Origin: Thermotogae bacterium
Lineage (GTDB): Bacteria; Thermotogota; Thermotogae; Petrotogales; Kosmotogaceae
Direction of reading: 5' to 3'
DNA length: 10,494 nt
Assembly (NCBI GenBank): GCA_003643975.1
Contig: QNAR01000035.1
Coordinates: forward strand, 1 to 10,494
This document shows positions 7,463-10,494 of this stretch, in pieces. The translations under genes and the position numbers were made by a program. The notes beneath the pieces were generated by a model that did not search any database, was not told the origin of the DNA, and was given only the letters and a program-made list of their open reading frames with translations. Within the stretch, counting starts at the first letter, position 1. Every line of letters begins with the position of its first letter.

Positions 7463-7497
7463 ATGCAAATTGCATCAGACAAAATCCCATGAATCAA
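7463..7497 (-). promoter_or_regulatory. Candidate kinase promoter with a palindrome over the -10
   Basis: Reading the minus strand, TTGATT (7497-7492) and TGCAAT (7474-7469) are 17 bases apart, with 4 of 6 consensus matches each. The predicted RNA start is near 7462, about 30 bases before ATG 7432. A 13-base perfect palindrome, ATGCAA-A-TTGCAT (7463-7475), covers the -10 and would be a natural operator. Both elements are motif calls only. Confidence 0.3.
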
Positions 7498-7550
7498 TTA
7501 TTCGTTGTTCAGGATGTTAACTCCATACTTTCTAAGCAAAAGCTGAATAT

Positions 7551-7568
7551 TTGATATACTACTATCAA
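7551..7568 (+). promoter_or_regulatory. Extended -10 promoter with overlapping inverted repeat upstream of the DegV gene
   Basis: TGATATACT at 7552-7560 is a good extended -10 (TG-N-TATACT); no convincing -35 accompanies it. It lies inside an inverted repeat, TTGATA-N6-TATCAA (7551-7556 and 7563-7568), that could bind a dimeric repressor. The predicted RNA start is near 7567, giving a leader of about 30 bases with GGAGGT (7585-7590) 6 bases before ATG 7597. Confidence 0.45.
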
Positions 7569-7596
7569 GATGGAAATTTAAATTGGAGGTATTACG

Positions 7597-8463
7597 ATGA
7601 GGACAAAGATAATGCTTGACAGCACCGCCGATATTCCTCGAGACTGGATAGAGAAACTCGATATAACAACCATTCCTCTGCACTTGACCTGGCCCAATGG
7701 AACACAAGAAGATGATGATTCCAGAGACCTTTCAGTCATAAAGGATTTTTGGAGACGGCTTGAAATTAGCGAAAAACTTCCTACTACTTCCCAGCCATCC
7801 CCAGGAGAAATACGCTCTCTTTATGAAAAGGCATTTGAGGATGGATATGAAGAAATTCTCGTACTTTGCATTTCCACAGGCATTTCGGGTACCTATAACA
7901 CGGCAAAAATGGTCGCTGAAGAATTTGACAAGCCCATTTATGTAGTCGATACAAAAAAAGCAAGTGCCATCAATTCACTCGTGGCAAAACGTGCTCGTGA
8001 ATTGATAACTGAGGGTAAAAATGCAGAAGAAAGCGGAAAAATCCTTGAAAGAGAAATCGCTGAAGGCAGATACCATGCAGTTTTTTATGTCTCGAAGTTC
8101 GACTTTCTTGTAAAAGGCGGAAGGGTTTCTAAATTTCAGGGGTTTGTAGGAAACCTGCTGAGCATCAACGTCGGTTTGTATATTAAACACGAAAGTGGAG
8201 CATTGATTCCATTCAAAAAGGTGCGGGGTGAAAAAAAAGCCCAAACTATGTTGTTGAACAAGATTTTGGAAGAGGTTCCCAAAGGTTCCACGGTGGATGT
8301 GATACTTGTGCACGCTGATAATGAAAACGGTATAAACGCACTGAAGAAGCTTCTTGAAGATACTTATGTCATCCGCAAAATGACTACGTCAATTATGGGG
8401 AAGATAATATCAACTCACGTTGGTCCGGGTACAGCGGGTTTTGGACTTTACTGGGTAAAGTGA
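7597..8463 (+). CDS. DegV family fatty-acid-binding protein (FakB-like)
   Basis: A 288-residue soluble protein of normal DegV length. In Firmicutes the family member FakB binds a fatty acid and presents it to the FakA kinase, which makes acyl-phosphate for phospholipid synthesis; a Thermotoga DegV structure also holds a fatty acid. Visible motifs are the N-terminal DSTADIP (8-14), TTSQPSPG (63-70) and STGISGTY (93-100), which line the lipid-head pocket, then LVKGGRVSK (171-179), KVRGEKKA (208-215) and the C-terminal STHVGPGTAGFGLYW (272-286). All family signatures are present, so the protein looks functional. The ATG start is set by GGAGGT 6 bases upstream. It is the first gene of an operon with a nucleotide-sugar dehydratase starting about 12 bases later. 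No FakA-like DAK kinase is in the window, so use of bound fatty acid by that route is not shown here. Which chain it prefers cannot be read from sequence. Confidence 0.95.
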   Translation: MRTKIMLDSTADIPRDWIEKLDITTIPLHLTWPNGTQEDDDSRDLSVIKDFWRRLEISEKLPTTSQPSPGEIRSLYEKAFEDGYEEILVLCISTGISGTYNTAKMVAEEFDKPIYVVDTKKASAINSLVAKRARELITEGKNAEESGKILEREIAEGRYHAVFYVSKFDFLVKGGRVSKFQGFVGNLLSINVGLYIKHESGALIPFKKVRGEKKAQTMLLNKILEEVPKGSTVDVILVHADNENGINALKKLLEDTYVIRKMTTSIMGKIISTHVGPGTAGFGLYWVK

Positions 8464-8471
8464 GAAGTGAT
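8463..8471 (+). promoter_or_regulatory. RBS favouring ATG 8476 for the dehydratase gene
   Basis: AGAAGTGAT matches the extended Shine-Dalgarno sequence GGAGGTGAT at 7 of 9 positions and is well placed for ATG 8476. GTG 8467 and ATG 8470 lie within the same site and are in the same frame; they would add three or two residues. The choice among them is not certain. Confidence 0.45.
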
Positions 8472-8475
8472 GAGC

Positions 8476-10365
8476 ATGGATAAAGGTAGAGAGATAAAGA
8501 GATTTTTTATCCTTGCTTTAACCGATTACCTTTTGATATACGCCTCTTATGCTCTGGGAATGTATTTCAGGTACGGTATTTTCAGCCTCAATGAACCTGA
8601 GTTCTTTCAGAATGGGGCTTTCTTCAGCCTTATTGTTCTACTATCGCTGATCGTCAACGGAACATATCGTGTATCATGGAGTTACGCCAATTTCCGGGAT
8701 TTTTGGATAATTCTCCGTAGTACCTTAATCGGATATATCGCAGGTTTTCTCTTCGGCAGATTCATGTTGCTTTTTGATGTCAAGATTTTCACTGTGCCTA
8801 TCACCGTTTCCACAATGACTTTCATTGGAGCTACACTGCTGATCATATGGTCAAGGATTTTTTGGCTTACATATCTCTTCTTGAGAATTGACCGTGAAGG
8901 TGGCTCAAGTGACAAACTATTGATTATAGGAGCTGGAGATGCCGGGATGTCCATAGCAGAAGAAATCATGCGAAATCCCTCCTATGGAAGGATAATAGGT
9001 TTCCTTGACGATTCTCCGAGAAAACGAGGAAAACGTATCCATGGATTGCCTGTTTTAGGCACTACCGAAATGGTTATGGATCTGGTTGAAAAGCATAACA
9101 TATCCAGGGTTATCATCGCCATTCCTTCAGCCAGTTCTGAAGAAATCAGACGTATAATGTCTCTCATTGACCTGAAAAAAGTCCAGGTTCAAACACTTCC
9201 GGGGCTCGCTGAACTCATGAACAAAAAGGCTAGTCTTGGATACTTAAGAGAAATCAGCGTTGAAGACCTTCTGGGCCGTGAAACAGTATCTGTTGAAAAA
9301 AACGAATTGAGAAAATTCATCTCAGGTAAAAGAATTCTGGTAACAGGAGCCGGCGGAAGTATTGGTAGCGAGCTTTGCAGGCAAATCGCTGAACTCTCAC
9401 CAGCGGCGATATTTCTGCTTGGAAAGGGCGAAAACAGCATATATGAAATCGAAAGCGAACTAAAAAGCGCTTATCCGAAGCTCAAAGCACACCGTATAAT
9501 CGCAGATATTCAAGATGAACACAGAATGGAATACCTTTTTTCAACATTGCAGCCCCAACTTGTTTTCCATGCCGCAGCTCATAAACATGTTCCCATTATG
9601 GAAGAAAACCCCACCGAAGCTTTCAGGGTGAACAGCCTTGGTACGTATACAATTGCCAGATTTGCAGACAAATACCATGTAGAGACTATGGTGATGATTT
9701 CAACGGACAAAGCGGTGAATCCATCTTCCATTATGGGGGTTTCCAAACGGCTTGCTGAGGAAATGTTGAGGGCAATTTCCGGAAAATCTGAAACCAAGTT
9801 TGCAATGGTTAGGTTTGGCAACGTTTTAGGAAGCAGGGGAAGTGTTGTACCGAAGTTTAAAAAGCAGATTCAGTCTGGAGGTCCTGTGACTGTCACAGAT
9901 CCACGAATGACCCGCTATTTTATGACAATTCCTGAAGCTGTCTCACTTGTGCTTCAAGCAGGGGCTCTTGCTTCCAGTGGAGAAGTTTTCGTTCTGGATA
10001 TGGGAAAGCCTGTGAAAATTTCTGATCTTGCCAGGGACATGATCACTTTGGCGGGCTATGTACCTGATCAAGAGATAGAAATAAAGTACACTGGCATCAG
10101 ACCTGGCGAAAAGCTTTTTGAAAGACTCTCATTGCAAGGCGAAGCATTTGAAAAAACGCCTCATCCAAAAATCTTTAAACTCAAATCCGGAAAGAGATTA
10201 TCTTCAGAACAGCTTGAAGAATTGGTCAGCAAGCTCAAAAAAGCTGTTGAAAGCAGTGACTTCAATGGGCTAAATTCGCTCATAAAAGAATACGTCCCTG
10301 ATGCAACAGCACAGATCGAAACTACTATTCCTGAACTTGGCAAAAAAGGAGAGTTGCAAAAATGA
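8476..10365 (+). CDS. Membrane-bound nucleotide-sugar 4,6-dehydratase, CapD/FlaA1/PglF/WbpM family
   Basis: A 629-residue inner-membrane enzyme expected to convert a UDP-GlcNAc-type sugar to the 4-keto-6-deoxy sugar, the first step toward deoxy-amino sugars in capsule, O-antigen or protein glycans. Four N-terminal helices (about 9-32, 48-65, 82-102, 107-137) are followed by a CoA-binding-like Rossmann domain with IIGAGDAG (150-157), the linker EDLLGRE (263-269), and a second Rossmann domain of the extended SDR type with LVTGAGGSIG (288-297). The active-site strip reads ISTDKAVNPSSIMGVSK: the SDR catalytic tyrosine is replaced by Met420 with Lys424 kept, and T410-D411-K412 precede it, exactly the variant known for this long dehydratase family. 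RPGEKLFE (about 542-549) near the C-terminus is also typical. Length fits full-size members. It sits between the DegV gene and an overlapping membrane-protein gene. The exact sugar and final glycan cannot be told because no aminotransferase or glycosyltransferase is in view. Confidence 0.93.
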   Translation: MDKGREIKRFFILALTDYLLIYASYALGMYFRYGIFSLNEPEFFQNGAFFSLIVLLSLIVNGTYRVSWSYANFRDFWIILRSTLIGYIAGFLFGRFMLLFDVKIFTVPITVSTMTFIGATLLIIWSRIFWLTYLFLRIDREGGSSDKLLIIGAGDAGMSIAEEIMRNPSYGRIIGFLDDSPRKRGKRIHGLPVLGTTEMVMDLVEKHNISRVIIAIPSASSEEIRRIMSLIDLKKVQVQTLPGLAELMNKKASLGYLREISVEDLLGRETVSVEKNELRKFISGKRILVTGAGGSIGSELCRQIAELSPAAIFLLGKGENSIYEIESELKSAYPKLKAHRIIADIQDEHRMEYLFSTLQPQLVFHAAAHKHVPIMEENPTEAFRVNSLGTYTIARFADKYHVETMVMISTDKAVNPSSIMGVSKRLAEEMLRAISGKSETKFAMVRFGNVLGSRGSVVPKFKKQIQSGGPVTVTDPRMTRYFMTIPEAVSLVLQAGALASSGEVFVLDMGKPVKISDLARDMITLAGYVPDQEIEIKYTGIRPGEKLFERLSLQGEAFEKTPHPKIFKLKSGKRLSSEQLEELVSKLKKAVESSDFNGLNSLIKEYVPDATAQIETTIPELGKKGELQK

Positions 10366-10494
10366 ATTTTTATCTTGATTTTGTTAAAGGTTATCCCTTT
10401 CTATCTGCGATAATTCAGTTCGCCATCCTTGGAACTATTGGAGAGGTTGTTGCCACCAGAATATCAGGTAGGGGAAAATTAAGGGGTATGGAAC
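10362..10494 (+). CDS. Unrecognised membrane protein, 3'-truncated by the window edge
   Basis: Only the first 44 codons are present. The ATG overlaps the dehydratase stop as ATGA, and GGAGAG at 10348-10353 lies 8 bases upstream, so this is a convincing coupled start. The peptide begins MNFYLDFVKGYPFLSAIIQF and continues with AILGTIGEVVATRIS: an amphipathic lead, a hydrophobic stretch (about 12-31) and then a basic segment with RISGRGKLRG, which suggests a helix with its positive side in the cytoplasm. I do not recognise the family and assign no function. Co-translation with the dehydratase suggests it belongs to the same envelope-related operon. Confidence 0.75.
   Translation, partial: MNFYLDFVKGYPFLSAIIQFAILGTIGEVVATRISGRGKLRGME

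Noticed and set aside
7575..7584. AATTTAAATT, a perfect 10-base palindrome in the degV leader
   Set aside because: It is all A/T next to the RBS; such a palindrome is likely by chance in AT-rich leader sequence.
7498..7707. 69-codon minus-strand open frame spanning the intergenic region and the degV start
   Set aside because: It lies antisense to a clear gene start, shows no family features and has no good RBS.
9578..9740. Loss of the SDR catalytic tyrosine in the dehydratase as a sign of inactivation
   Set aside because: Replacement of that tyrosine by Met next to T-D-K is the normal state of the long CapD/PglF/WbpM dehydratases.

Overview
The window is a gene-dense bacterial chromosome segment, around 40% GC by eye. 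It holds eight protein-coding genes and the start of a ninth. I see no RNA genes, CRISPR arrays, insertion sequences or long repeats. Strong GGAGG-type ribosome binding sites, TTG starts, AGA-rich arginine codons and a DegV protein resembling the Thermotoga maritima type suggest Thermotogota, perhaps the Kosmotoga/Mesotoga side. This placement is an impression that was not checked against any database.

Bases 1-2391 (+) hold the C-terminal part of an FtsX/MacB-type ABC transporter permease; its start lies upstream of the window. Bases 2448-4635 (+) form a tight four-gene signalling operon: a receiver-PP2C phosphatase (RsbU/SpoIIE class), two single-domain STAS proteins (anti-sigma-factor antagonist class), and a small HATPase_c serine kinase (RsbW/SpoIIAB class). 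This is a complete set of partner-switching parts without a sigma factor. Converging on it, with one base between the stop codons, is a 931-residue membrane hybrid histidine kinase (4637-7432, -). Its order is TM, extracytoplasmic sensor, TM, HAMP, HisKA, HATPase, degenerate receiver, receiver, HPt. An HPt end needs a separate receiver to phosphorylate, and the only free-standing receiver in view is on the phosphatase. The likely design is therefore a phosphorelay feeding a partner switch.

A 164-base divergent intergenic region (7433-7596) separates the kinase from a rightward operon and carries two short inverted repeats placed over candidate promoter elements. The operon encodes a DegV/FakB-type fatty-acid-binding protein (7597-8463), a membrane-bound nucleotide-sugar 4,6-dehydratase of the CapD/FlaA1/PglF/WbpM family (8476-10365), and the first 44 codons of an unrecognised membrane protein (10362 to the window end). 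The spacings (a few bases, then an ATGA overlap) indicate co-transcription and link lipid or fatty-acid handling with surface glycan synthesis.

No stretch longer than 300 bases lacks a gene, and I found no convincing intrinsic terminator.
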